Of a stretch of 64,000 nucleotides of DNA, positions 12,869 through 24,700 are shown piece after piece. The translations under genes were made by a program, and so were the position numbers. The notes below the pieces were generated by a model. The model saw nothing but the letters and a program-made list of their open reading frames with translations. It had not been told where the DNA came from and made no database searches. Every line of letters starts with the position of its first letter. Position 1 is the first letter of the stretch. The stretch is from Diospyros lotus (taxonomy: Eukaryota > Streptophyta > Magnoliopsida > Ericales > Ebenaceae): contig NC_068345.1 in NCBI RefSeq assembly GCF_014633365.1, forward strand, positions 12,222,058-12,286,057, in the 5' to 3' direction.

Positions 12869-13396
12869 AAGGTTTTGTACCTTTTACTCTCTTTTCTACC
12901 TTTCTTTTGTGTTATCTTATTTAGCCATGACTAAAGCAATATTACGAATTCATATTCATATTTAATTATTTTAGTTTTATGATACATGTTATTCTGTTAC
13001 TATGATGAATCATATATATGTGGGTGCTTTTAAGATGAAAATCCATGGTTAAAGAAATGTGACTCAAGAATGGGTTAGGCTGATCTTTGGTATCGAAAAA
13101 ATCCGACTTGAGTCAATAGGCTGATTATCCTTGGTATTGATTTACAGTTGTGACTGATTATCATATATTGGATCTACAGCAAGCTACAGTCATTGAAAAT
13201 ATTAAAAAAATTAAGGTTATATTGTCATTCACAAATTATATTAAGCACATTGATCACATGCATGCATATGAGGTTTTGATTGTATGATAAAAGCATACTT
13301 TTGGATTGAGTATGTATGTTATTTGATTTGTTGTTTAGTATAATACTTTGAATAAAAAGTCATGGACAAGTTGCTAATGGGTGCATGTGTATGTAA

Positions 13397-16300
13397 ATGG
13401 CTAATGCTACTAAGGGCATAATTGCCGAGCTTAATAAAGATTTGAAGCTTGATGATGACAATTATGCTATATGAAAACAAAAGGCTCAATTCATACTAAC
13501 TAAACAAGAAACTCTTGAAATGATCACCAAAATCATGAAAGATCCTAGTGATAAGGCAACAGCCTAGCAAAAGATAGATTATGTCAATTTCAAAAAGAAA
13601 GATACCATGGCAAGAATTACTTTTGCGAAGTGCAATGATTGATGATATCATGGTGGATTTCGTCGTGCTTAAATCAACCAAAGCCATATGGGACAAAGCT
13701 AAAGAAAAGTTTGGTAGCATCTCTCTAGAGAGGCAAAGAGCATTAATTCTCAAATTGAAAAATTATATGAAAAAACTTGATCATACAATGGGAAGGCATC
13801 TACGAGAGATGTCCAAAATGATCACTAGATTAAAGGTTGTGGGACATACTCTAACTGATGAACAACAAGTACATGCTGTCATTCATTCACTTCCCAATAG
13901 TGAGTGGCAATTGATAAAGATCAATTTGGGACATGACACTAAAATTAAGACCTTTGAGGATATTACCCGTCATTTGCTTTTAGAAACATAAGTGATGGAT
14001 ATTACAAATCCTAAAGCTTTTGTAGCTGAAACTAATTCTTTTAAAAAGAAGTGGACCAAAGGTTTCAAGAAAGGAAAAATAATGAATGGAAAGTTGTCTA
14101 TAAATAAGGTCAAAGACAAGAAGGGAAAAGATCCCAAGAAAATCAAGTGTTTTAGCTGTGGCCAAAAGGGTCATTTTGCACGTGATTACACTATACCAAA
14201 GGTACACTATACTCCTTTTACGTTTGATGCATTAGTTGCATCATGTACTTTTATGGTTGATTCTAACTCAGGATGGGTTCTGGATTTAGAAGCAACCAGT
14301 CATATTGTAAAAGATCGTGAGTTGTTCATGCATTTTAGGAAGATTCCACCATATACCAAGTGGAAATATGTTGGAAATAATGCACGACTTGAAGTACAAG
14401 GAATTAGGATTTGTGAAATTTCAATAAAAGATGGACATTGTCTTCATTTAGTAGATGTACTCTATGTACTGCAGATTAAAAGAAACTTGATTTCTATATC
14501 TTGTCTTTTGTATCTTGGTTTTGAGTTAACATTTCATGAAAATAAAATTGATCTATTTTCCAATAAGAAATTTGTTGGTTATGGTTTCTTACATGATGGT
14601 TTCTTTATTTTCAATTCTTCAAATGAAAATTCAAACACTCATTGTCTTATAGCTGAAAGGCAAGATGAATATTTATGGCATTCAAGATTAGGGCATGTAG
14701 GAGAATCAAGAATGAAGAGATTAGCCAAAGAAGGCTTACTTGGTTCTTTGAAAAATGTATCTTTTCCTACATGTTAATATTGCTTTGCTGGAAAGATGAG
14801 TAGGAAACTATTTGGGAAAAGGTCTTGAGCTCAGTTTCCATTAGCTCTAGTACATTCTAACATATGTGGTCCCTTGAATGTGATATCTAGACAAAGGTTT
14901 AGATATTTCCTTACATTCATTGATGATTATACTCGCTATACACGTGTACTTGTAAAGTTTAAAGGTGAAGCAATAAGTTACTTCTTGGAATATGTGCAAT
15001 TGGTTGAGAATCAACTTAATACTACAATCAAATGTTTAAGGACAGATCATGGAGGTGAGTATCTGTCTAATTTGTTTAAGGGGTTCTATGAGCAAAAAGG
15101 AATAGAAAGACAGCTTACTATTCCTAATACACCCCAACAAAATGGAGTAATCGAAAAGAAGAATTGCACTTTCTTAGACATGGTGAGATTTATGATGGCT
15201 CAAGCCAACTTAGATATGTCTTATTGGGGAGATGCATTGCTAACATCAACATATGTGCTCAACCAGAAGCCCTCCAAATCAATATCTTCTACTCCTTATA
15301 ACTTATGGACTAAAAGGAAGCCAAATTTGAGCAATTTAAGGCCTTGGGGCTGTGCAGCTTATGTCCATAACACCAAATCTGAATTTGAAAAATTAGGACT
15401 AAAAGGAAAGAAATATGTTTTCCTTAGATATTGTGAACACTCTAAAGACTATGTGTTTGTTAATTTAGAGGAAGGGAGTAAAAAAGCTGAATTTAATTTA
15501 AGGAATGCAATTTTCTTCGAAAATGAGTTTCCAAGAAAAGGAAATGTTACTACAGGCTAGGAGTTTCCTTTATAAAATGTCTGAATCACAAGTTGATAAT
15601 CACAATGTATCAACTATATCTACACCACAAGGAATGTTTAGGAATGTTAGGTTGAGTGGGAGTGTTGAGTATCCAACTGAAGTTGGTTAAGATGTGACTA
15701 ACAATGATCAAAATATTGATCAAGATATGCCCGCATAAGAAAGTGATCAAATAGATAAACATCAAGAATTAGTCAAAGATGATCAACCTCCTAAACAACA
15801 TGATGATGCTGTGCATCATGAGCCTTCTCTTAGTATGAGTAGGTCTTTGAGAATATTTAGATGGCCAAAGAAGTGATGGATTCTAAATGATGAAGTGAAC
15901 ATGGTTTCACCTGAGGTGGATGATGAACCTCGCACTATATAAGGATGCATTTAGTAGTCCCGATTCAGATAAGTGGAAAATGGCTATGGAAGAAGAACTA
16001 AACTCTATGAGGGATAACTATGTTTGGGACTTGGTTGATCTTCCACAAGGGAGAAAAGTAATTGGGAACAAATGGGTTTTTCGAATCAAGAGAAAAGCAT
16101 ATGGTTCCATTGATAGGTACAAGGCACGATTGGTTGCCAGAGGGTGCACACAGGTAGAAGGTATTGATTATCAAGACACTTTCTCATCTGTTGTTAGGTT
16201 TAACTCTGTTAGGGTAATACTTGCAATAGTAGCCCATATGGACTTGGAATTACATCAAATGGATGTTAAGATAACCTTCCTTAATGGTGATTTGAGTGAA

Positions 16301-17490
16301 GAAATCTATATGACACAACCAGGGAATTATGTCGTTAAGGGTTAAGAACAAAAGGTATGTCACTTAATGAAGTCGATATATGGCCTAAAGCAACCTTCTA
16401 GGCAACAGTACCTAAAATTTCATCAATTAATTTTGAGCTATGGTTTCAAAATGATAGATAAAGATCAGTATGTATATGTCTTGCATTCCAAGGACAAATT
16501 TGTGATCATGTCACTATATGTAGATGACATTCTATTAGCAAGTAATAACAAAGGGTTTTTAAAAATCATCAAAGGATGGTTATCATCAACATTTGAAATG
16601 AAATATGTGGGCGAAGCTGCATATATCCTTGGAGTTTAGATTTTAAGAAATCGGGTTACAAAGTTGCTAGTTTTGTCTCAAGAAACGTATATAGATAAGA
16701 TTCTTGAACTCTTCCATATGAAGGATACTAAACCAATGAATATCTCGATTGCCTATAATGTCAAAATTAGTGAGGCAATGTGTCCACAAAACCCTTGAGA
16801 GAAACATGAAATGGAACAAGTTCCATATTCAAGTGCTATAGGGAACATAATGTATGCCATGATGTGTACACGGCCTGATATAAGTCAAGCTGTTGGGTTA
16901 CTAGACAGGTATTAATCCAACCCTGGAAGTCAACATTTGAAGTGTATTAAAAGAATTTTTCATTACCTCAAAGATATGAAAGATTATTATTTATACTACC
17001 AAGGTGGTAGTTTACAATTTGTTGGATACACAAATGCTAATTGGGGAGGTGATAAGGATAGATGCAAATCTATATCGGGTTATATTTTTCTGCTAAACAG
17101 TAAGGCTATCTCTTGGAGTAGTAAGAAGCAAGCTTGTACAACTTTATCCACCATGGAGACTAAGTTTTGTGGCCAATGCTGCTGCCGTACAGGAAGCCAT
17201 GTGACTTGGTCATTTTATTTCTCATTTAAGCATAATGCCTTGCAAGGATGAGCCTAGTACACTGTTGTGATAGTCAAGCAGCATTGGTTTATATAAAGGA
17301 TCCAAAGTACCATGGGAAAACCAAGCATATTAGGATAAAATATAATTTTGTGAGAGATGCCCTTGAGTCCAAGGAAGTTTGTTTGAAATATATACCTACG
17401 ACAACTATGGTGGCAGATCCTTTATCTAAGCCTATACCACCTGATTTATTTTCCTGTTATGTTCAATCAATGGGGCTGCATAGGATATGA
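13397..17490 (+). pseudogene. Copia gag-pol polyprotein, disrupted
   Basis: The reading starts at ATG 13397 (MANATKGIIAELNK) and has in-frame stops at 13472 (TGA) and 13565 (TAG), a frameshift near 13620, and further stops at 13989, 14775, about 14826, 15558 and several later places. The Gag zinc knuckle near 14149-14190 (CFSCGQKGHFARDY) has lost its last Cys. The protease active-site triad normally read as D-S-G is D-L-E (about 14284). Integrase follows (IDDYTRY, LRTDHGGEY, NGVIEKKN) at about 14874-15500. Reverse transcriptase lies at 15950-16640 with a retained YVDD, and RNase H and the C-terminus at 16930-17490. RNase H shows GYTNANW, where an Asp is expected at the Asn. Confidence 0.92.
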
Positions 17491-18755
17491 TTGTACTTCC
17501 TTGTAACATGCAAACCATATTGTATTCAAGGTTGTCTTATTAATAAAATGAGTATATGTATTTTTTTCAGTACCATTAGCATATTCCATATCACTTATAA
17601 GGATATGTCAAGTATAGGTTGAGGATTGGTTCTCTTACATGGGTAACCCACCCTTAGTTTGTGAACCAAGGATGAGACTTACTCAAATACCAACACAACC
17701 ATGAGATGTTTGTTCAAGGTAGTCACATTATTTGTGGATGTGATCTTGAGTATGATAGTCGCCTTGATGAGTTCTCTGTGTTAGAACCTCAAGATGAGAT
17801 GATGTGTGATTCACCGAGCATATATGTACCCCACATATGTTGCTCAACCTATGAACCAGACCAGAATTCCTGAAGAAGTTCAAACAAAACATGTGGGTTT
17901 TGGTTAGAGTCTGCACATTATTCATTATTCAAATCTTGACATACGCTCCAAGTTGAATGAGACCATTTCTTTTGAATGGGAGTACACTTGGCAGAATTCC
18001 ATTGGACATGATTAAGTAGGAGAATTTAGGTGGTTCTTGTAGTAAATCATTTAAGTGGCTTGTGATACCGTGGCACATGTCTCATACCATGTGTGTACAT
18101 TTAACATAGTGACCATCGAGAAGTAACTGAGAGTGATCCTTATCTCTCATGTTGTGTGAGCTTCTCATTTTTGTTATATGCCTTTAGTGACTATTGACTA
18201 TTATTTTGTGATTATGATTTATTTATTTTGCTTTGATGGATAGCTTATGACCATGAGAAAATGCAGTCTGTCGATTTCTTTGTTAGGCAATTAAATAACT
18301 TGTAGTTGTAAAATAATGAGTTCAAAAGGAAATATTTTATTTGAATACATTGTTGCTTGTATGTGGAATCGATCCAAATCATATGTTTCTTAGCAAAACA
18401 ATTAAAGCATGAGTACTCGTTGTTTGGTATGGTTCATGAGTTTGAATTAGTTTCAACTCACGAAAGGGATTGAAAGTAGCCAAACATGCGTATCAACAAG
18501 TCTTAGGTATCAGGCGAACTTAATGGTTATAACCATTAATGTTGATGACAGTGGGAGTCATTTTGATGACTATCTATTCAGATAGGTAGGTCATATCGAT
18601 TTGAGAAAATCTACTATGTCTAACTTAACATTTGCATAGTAAGAAAAACTCAACTTTGGCCAAATGGTCACGACCCATATGCCTTGTATGAGTCTGCATT
18701 TGCTTTTATGTGTTCTTGATGTGTTAGTGATGATTGATTCAAGTTTACCATGTAC
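17491..18755 (+). other. 3' noncoding part of the copia element
   Basis: About 1.3 kb lies between the end of pol and the purine tract. No open frame of note is present on the plus strand. Some copia lineages have such long regions before the right LTR; I see no recognisable env-like or captured gene. Confidence 0.6.
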
Positions 18756-18765
18756 GAGTGGGAGC
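18756..18765 (+). other. Polypurine tract of the copia element
   Basis: GAGTGGGAGC immediately precedes the TGTTGAAATT start of the right LTR, the typical copia arrangement for plus-strand priming. Confidence 0.75.
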
Positions 18766-19648
18766 TGTTGAAATTTGAGTGAATACTTGTGTACAAAAAA
18801 GTTAAACTTGATCAGATGGATCGTGAATTGAAGCTTAGCAGCAGTGTGCTCACGAGATAACTAGAGAGAGCTCAACGTGAGTTTTGAATAACTCACAATA
18901 GCTTAAGCTAACTCACTCCAACTCAACTCCAACTCACTCTAACTCAAGTTAACTCAAGGTAGCTGGACCCAGCTCAGGGGAGTGACAGTAGTTGAGTGAC
19001 GTGTCATTAAGTGAGGTGGCAGTGACATGTCATTGGGTGATGACATGGAAGCGTACATGGACCACTAGGCAATTGACATGTGACTTAACCACTTGCTGAC
19101 AGATGGCAACACATAAGTCTCCATCTCTTCCTTATGGATGAAAGGTCACCATGATGAATAAGTGTCTCTTCATCAAGGGAAGTTGTCAGGACGGTTATGA
19201 GTGGTTATTTGGAAGGTACCACACATCTTTTCACACCAAGTTGGTTATGGGTGGTTACTTGGAAGGTTCCATGCATCCTTTCACCAAAGACAAGTCCTTT
19301 GAGAAGGGGTGACACTCAAATATTAATAGAGCACCACCCATTTCATCTAAGGTATCAATTTTGAGAGCTTTTTCTTTATATATCACTAAGTAAAAAGAAA
19401 GAGAAGAGGATTGAAGGATTTTATAAGTATTATTCTAGTGAGAAGAATAAGAACACAAGCAAGGAAGGCATATTGGGTTGTGAAAGCATTTTGGTTGCTA
19501 CTTATTTAAGTTGATAGTCAAATTGCACTTGGTGTGGAGTTGTGTTTCTACATCAAATCGATCATAGCATTTGAAAGGTAGAGTTATTTATCTTGGAGTT
19601 TTCAAAGTAAGATTTCTATTCCGCTACTTTACCATAAGAAATCTTTCA
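18766..19648 (+). repeat. Right LTR of the copia element (complete)
   Basis: It starts TGTTGAAATTTGAG and ends TCTTTCA, giving TG...CA ends and 883 bp. From 18870 onward it aligns with the truncated left LTR with scattered substitutions. It defines the true LTR length. Confidence 0.9.
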
Positions 19649-20525
19649 CAATGTAACACAGAAAGCATACAAAATTTTCAATTGAATATTTTAAAAATTC
19701 GGCTAATACACATTTTATACTTTTTAGGCTTAAAATATGCGAATTAATCAGAACATTTCAAAAGTATGCGAGTATAATACTTTTGGTAAAAATATGAAAT
19801 AATTCACGTATTATACATGAATAATTCACCAAATTACTAACAAGGGTTAAGCTCTGAAAGCTAACTTCACACCCCGTCAACCGTTGTACCTTGGGAGACA
19901 ATCACCAACCTACCTCAAGCACTTTTGGTGAAGCGGTGAATCTGTTCTAAATGCATTGTGTGTAACATAGGCCTCGATTCTTTACCCCTGCGTTATTTTG
20001 GTTCAATTTCATATTTTGTTTATTCAACTCTATATTTGTTATTTGTAGTTATTGTTCTTGCATGTTGTACTGTATTCCCCTCTATTCTATTATTTATTTG
20101 TTGCATTGTTATCTTAATTTGTACAACATCATTTTTCATATTTCAACTGTTAGTGGCATTCAATGCCTCTAAACTTTGAATTTGTAACAACTTTCTCATT
20201 AATTTCCATACTTGTTTTCCTCATTAATTTTTTTTATGTGAATAAGCCAAAAAAAAAAAAAAGAAACTCTTCGAGTAAAACATGAAATTACTCGACTAAA
20301 TCATGAAATTAATCTAGTAAAAGATTTAATCAAGTAAAATAGGAAATGAATCAAGTAAAAGAAAAATTTACACATGCTACATATTCATATTGTATACCCT
20401 GCATATTATAGTTATATATATACTACATATACTGCAAGTATACTGCATAAGCATTGCATATATAGCTATATACTATTGTATATATAGAATGTAGTATATA
20501 CAACATATATAGGATGCATATATAT
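19649..20525. other. AT-rich spacer with a short TCGAGTA-like array
   Basis: No gene is seen. At about 20268-20365 a short array of TCGAGTAAA / TCGACTAAA / TCAAGTAAA repeats resembles the array at 640-1140. At 20390-20525 there is a TA-rich stretch with many ATATAC/GTATAT palindromic words. Confidence 0.4.
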
Positions 20526-20527
20526 TG

Positions 20528-21427
20528 TTGTATTATTTTTTATGATATTTTGATGATGATTATTGTTTTTATAAAACTTTAATAAAAGAGTATTATTGAA
20601 ACATTCATTTTAAAGTCAAATGTCAACTGTTGATTTTTTTTTTGATAGTTGATCGTTTATTTGCATGCTCTTGGTTGCTTGTTGTCAAATGTTACTACAT
20701 AATTTCTAGTAAAAAGTTCTGAAAAACTATCGATTAGCCTAGTTAAAGTTTTGAAAAACAGTCGATCGATTATTCAAATCAATCAATCAATTTGTCGTAG
20801 AAATTTTAATAGCTAATTGTACTTGATTTCTATATGTTAGATTTCTCAATTTTTAGTTCCAATGGTTATATTTCTTGAGAGGGGCTATGAAGACTATAAA
20901 TAGGAGATCATTGAAGTTCAAGAAAGGTGGAAGATTAAACTTTCAAGTTTATATATTCTTTACTTTCTCGTGTTTCATTGCTTTTCACTCTTATTTTTCT
21001 ATAAGATTGTTTTTATTTATTGTAAAATTTTCTTCAAACCTTGTTCTAAATAGACTTCATAGAGAGTGGTGTGAGATTTGAATCTCTTGTGTCGAATCTT
21101 CCCTAATGGGTTGTGCTAGAAAAGCTAACTTGGGAGCTAATTAATGTAAAAAGGTTATGATGTACAACTTATAATTTTATAATAGATTCGAAAATTTATA
21201 GTGAGGAGCTAAAGTAATATATGTAAGATAAGTTGAACCGAATGATTCTAAATTTTTTCTGTCTCTTACATATCTTAATATCTATCTTTTTGTTTATACC
21301 TTACTACTTTCCTATTTTTCTTGAAAACTTTTATAAACTTTTAAAAGATAATAAACAGCGAGTTCACCTTAACCTTAAACCCTAAATTCTCTTTCTTTTT
21401 GAGTGTGTGGTGCCATTATATTACACA
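20528..21427 (+). repeat. LTR-like repeat with GTCGATCGATT motifs and TATA box
   Basis: It begins around TGTTGTATT, followed by TATTTTGATGATGA, the same start signature as the copy at 31.9 kb. It carries degenerate AACTGTTGAT / AGTCGATCGATT motifs (about 20625-20790) and a TATAAATAG box at 20895-20903. It ends near GGTGCCATTATATTACACA. It is about 0.9 kb. Family membership rests on the shared start, box order and end; the termini are approximate. Confidence 0.5.
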
Positions 21428-21679
21428 AACCTAACATATATGTTGTATATGCAATGTATATTACAAAGCATAATATACATTATATGTATATACATATCGT
21501 TATATTTATTCGATCTTTGGTCTAAAATTAGAATTATATTGAAGACTAATTTTTAAATTTTTTAGATCAAAAACCAGACTAAGCTTATTGAGTTTTGGAC
21601 TAAATTGTGGTTTTTGATTCGATCTGATCCAATTCTTTGGTCAGACCAAAATTTGAACACCCTTACCCGTTAGAGACCT

Positions 21680-21798
21680 ATTTGGATACCTAGGCCGGTC
21701 AGAAAGAGAACGACGCCGTTCTCTGCATTTGTGCGCTTTCTAAGAGGTCATTCTTATCTTTCCGCAGAGAGAGAGAGAGAGGTGGTGCTGTGACTGTG
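21680..21798 (+). promoter_or_regulatory. 5'UTR and proximal promoter of the TOM2B-like gene
   Basis: The stretch is GC-richer than its surroundings and includes a (GA)n run at about 21766-21780, common in plant 5'UTRs, just before the start codon at 21799. No clear TATA box was identified. Confidence 0.4.
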
Positions 21799-24700
21799 AT
21801 GGGGAAGACGAAGAGAGAGCTGTTGTCTTCGGCGCCATGGAGAGGGGAAGAAGTGGACGCCGACAAATTCAAAGACGCGAAACTAAAAGTGACCCGCCAA
21901 CCAGGCTCCACTCCGACGATGCACGTCCCCGGCAAGAAGACGTCCGTCTCCTCCAAAAAGCCTTCCCATGACCAGGACGATGGTTCTCTCTCTGAGATCG
22001 ATCCCGAGCTCCGTTACAGCTTCCAGCGTAACTTCCAGGTCTCTCTATCTCCCTCTCTCTCATATGCCTCTGGACTTGTTAGTTGTGATTGCCTTCGAAT
22101 TCAACTAAAAGAATTGTTATCTGGTACTTTATTCCTTGTGGAACTGCATGTTCAGTTTGAGTTTGGCCAATTACCCTTGCCTTTCGATTTTTATTATCTC
22201 TTAATTGTTTGTTATTATGGGATTATGGCTGGTTTCATTAATTTAACTGTACTCATGGCTTCGATGGTTCTTCTTTTATTATGGGAGTTAAGATTTAAGC
22301 TTTGTTGCTATCTCCTGTAATCTTTGTACATTTTGGTTTTCAGAATTTTCTCTGTCAAATCCATTTATAGGTAACATGTATTTTTCTTTCTTTCATAATT
22401 TCCTCTGTTAATTTTCTTTCTAAGAAATTCTTCATCATTTTCTCACGAACGTTTGTGTAGATATGGTCCACTGGGACTTCCTGCAAATGAGAATGTTTGA
22501 TAAGTTCTTTGAAGAAAATTTATTATGATTGAAAAAAAAAGAAAAAAAAGATGTGAGTCATCTGTATATCTGGCACTCCTTGGAAGATTTGAGTATTCTT
22601 GGTTGGAAATGCAAGGGATCAAGTACCCAAGCTCTTTGAATGCTTCAACAATATTAGTATGATTGTACCTCTTGCTTATTTAGCGATTGTCCTAGAATAG
22701 TTTGAACTCAGCATTGTTTTCCCAATGTGATATTATGGTCATCCAACCAGTTCCCCAATTTGATAATTTTGATTGTGAAGTTTTTGCAGCTTCATAGCTT
22801 ATAGGTGTCCTATTCTCAGCTGAAGTTGTTGAGTTTTTATTGTCTTCAAAAGTATTTTACAGCAATTATATAGCACATATAGACACGGGAACAGCTAGAG
22901 AGAGAAATCAATAAGAGAACTTTAATACAACAAGTAACATCACAAGCCATAATCCTTCTAGGATGGGTTGGTGACATGAATTCAAGCTCTCCATTCATTT
23001 CTGTCTATGATAATTTCTTCTGCAAAATCGTTATATAACAATTTCATACTCAAGGGTTTCTTTATCTATTTTACTACGAACTTTTTGATATTTCATTCAC
23101 TTGCCTTACAAGTGCATCCATTGGTCTTCTTTTTACATGTTTAAACCATTTTAATGCATCTCGCGCATCTTACATTCAATAGGCACAATTATAATCTTGT
23201 TGCAGGTAATCTTATTTCTAATTTTATATTATCTTGTATAGTCGCATATCCAGCATCACATTTGGATTGTAGTTACGCTTATATTTTACTCATATTGGTA
23301 CCTTATTGTTCAATATTTTGAGTCATACAATAAAGATAGTCTTATAGCTGTTTAATAAAATATCAGATCAACTTTAACTATCCTAGCTTGATTGTTTAAG
23401 TAACATCTTCAACAAGTTCCTCTTCTTTCAGATTAATGATCTAAGATATTTAATTTCATCTTTTACAGAGTATTTTGATCAAGCCTCACAATGACACCAT
23501 CCAACTTGTATTTTTATTGAACTTACATTCTGTATATTAGATTTTTTATGTTGGAGAGAACTTTAGTAAATATTATCTCAATTCACTTGAACATACCATA
23601 CTATATGGCTTCACCTCATCACTTGACCCCATAGACTTTCCCTTAACTACATAGGATATTTATTGGCTGGTACAAACATGAACCTAATCTATGAATGTAT
23701 CTAAGATTAGATTTACTTATTTCATTAATAGATTTTAAGTAGTATTGGATTAGTATATTAGATAAGATTATTATTACTAAAATTTTTTAATTGATTTAGG
23801 AGTTCTAGCATACAAATTTAGTTGATGTGTGTAATTTAAAATTATGAATTTTAAAAATGCATAAAAGTCGAATAATTGGTAGGGCTTTTGACTCTTTTTC
23901 CCCCACCATGTTCTCTTCTGCTGCTTCTCCTTTCTTCCTTGTATCTTTTCTTCTCCTGCCAGATTATCTTCTATATGTTTCTTTCTTCTTCTCCTTCTGC
24001 TTTTATTTCTGCCCCTTCCCTTCTTTTCCTTGTTCTTCTCTTCCTCACTCGGTTCCAAATCAACTTGTGAACTAAGTCTAGCTAGTGGAAGTATTTGGCA
24101 TGATAGTTGAGAAATATGAAGTTAGTAAGACTGATAATCACGAGAGGGGGCAAGAGAGTCACCAAGAGTCCCACCCACTTCCAAATTACAACTGTCAAGT
24201 TGAATGGGATCATCTATCTAGTCTGGTTGCAATCTGCACCAATTTATATGTAGCAAGGGTAAGATTTGCTAAGTAAATGGTAAGATAAAGGATCCTCAAA
24301 AATTGATCCTTTTTGTGATGAATCAGATGTAGAAAAATCCACAATCATGTCCTGGGTAGTACATTTCATGCAACTTGTGATTAGTTAGGGCTATTATATT
24401 TCTCCACACTACAAAAGAAATTTGGGACGCAGCTCAAACCTAGTCTAAGCAATAAATGCAGCTTTAGTATATTGACTAGAAGAGAAAAATTCATGAGACC
24501 AACTAGGGAGATTTTATAGCCACTTACCTTTACTAACTTCAAGGTTTGGCAGGAGTGAGATCACTATTAAAAGTTCAGGGTAAGTGCCCATATGTTAAAA
24601 TGGAGCTTCAAATTGTTGAAGACGGGTATACCTATGAGCTTTTGGGAGGATTGCTTGGAGTTTGATCCATTTTGAGTTCCAATCTTGGTTGAGGACCCTC

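Larger units (their letters stand above)
12076..19648 (+). mobile_element. Ty1/copia LTR retrotransposon, decayed, left end truncated
   Basis: The element has two LTRs, a tRNA-Met type primer binding site, gag and pol in copia order (gag, protease, integrase, reverse transcriptase, RNase H), a long 3' noncoding part (17491-18755) and a purine tract before the right LTR. The right LTR is complete (883 bp, starting TGTTG). The left one lacks the first 104 bases, so no target duplication can be matched. The LTRs differ visibly from each other and the coding frame carries many stops and frameshifts, so the insertion is old and cannot be autonomous. Confidence 0.93.

Noticed and set aside
23777..24075. 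Overlapping 60-90 codon frames on both strands in TOM2B-like intron 1
   Set aside because: They are low-complexity readings of a CT-rich patch (Lys/Arg/Glu-rich on one strand, Phe/Ser/Leu-rich on the other).
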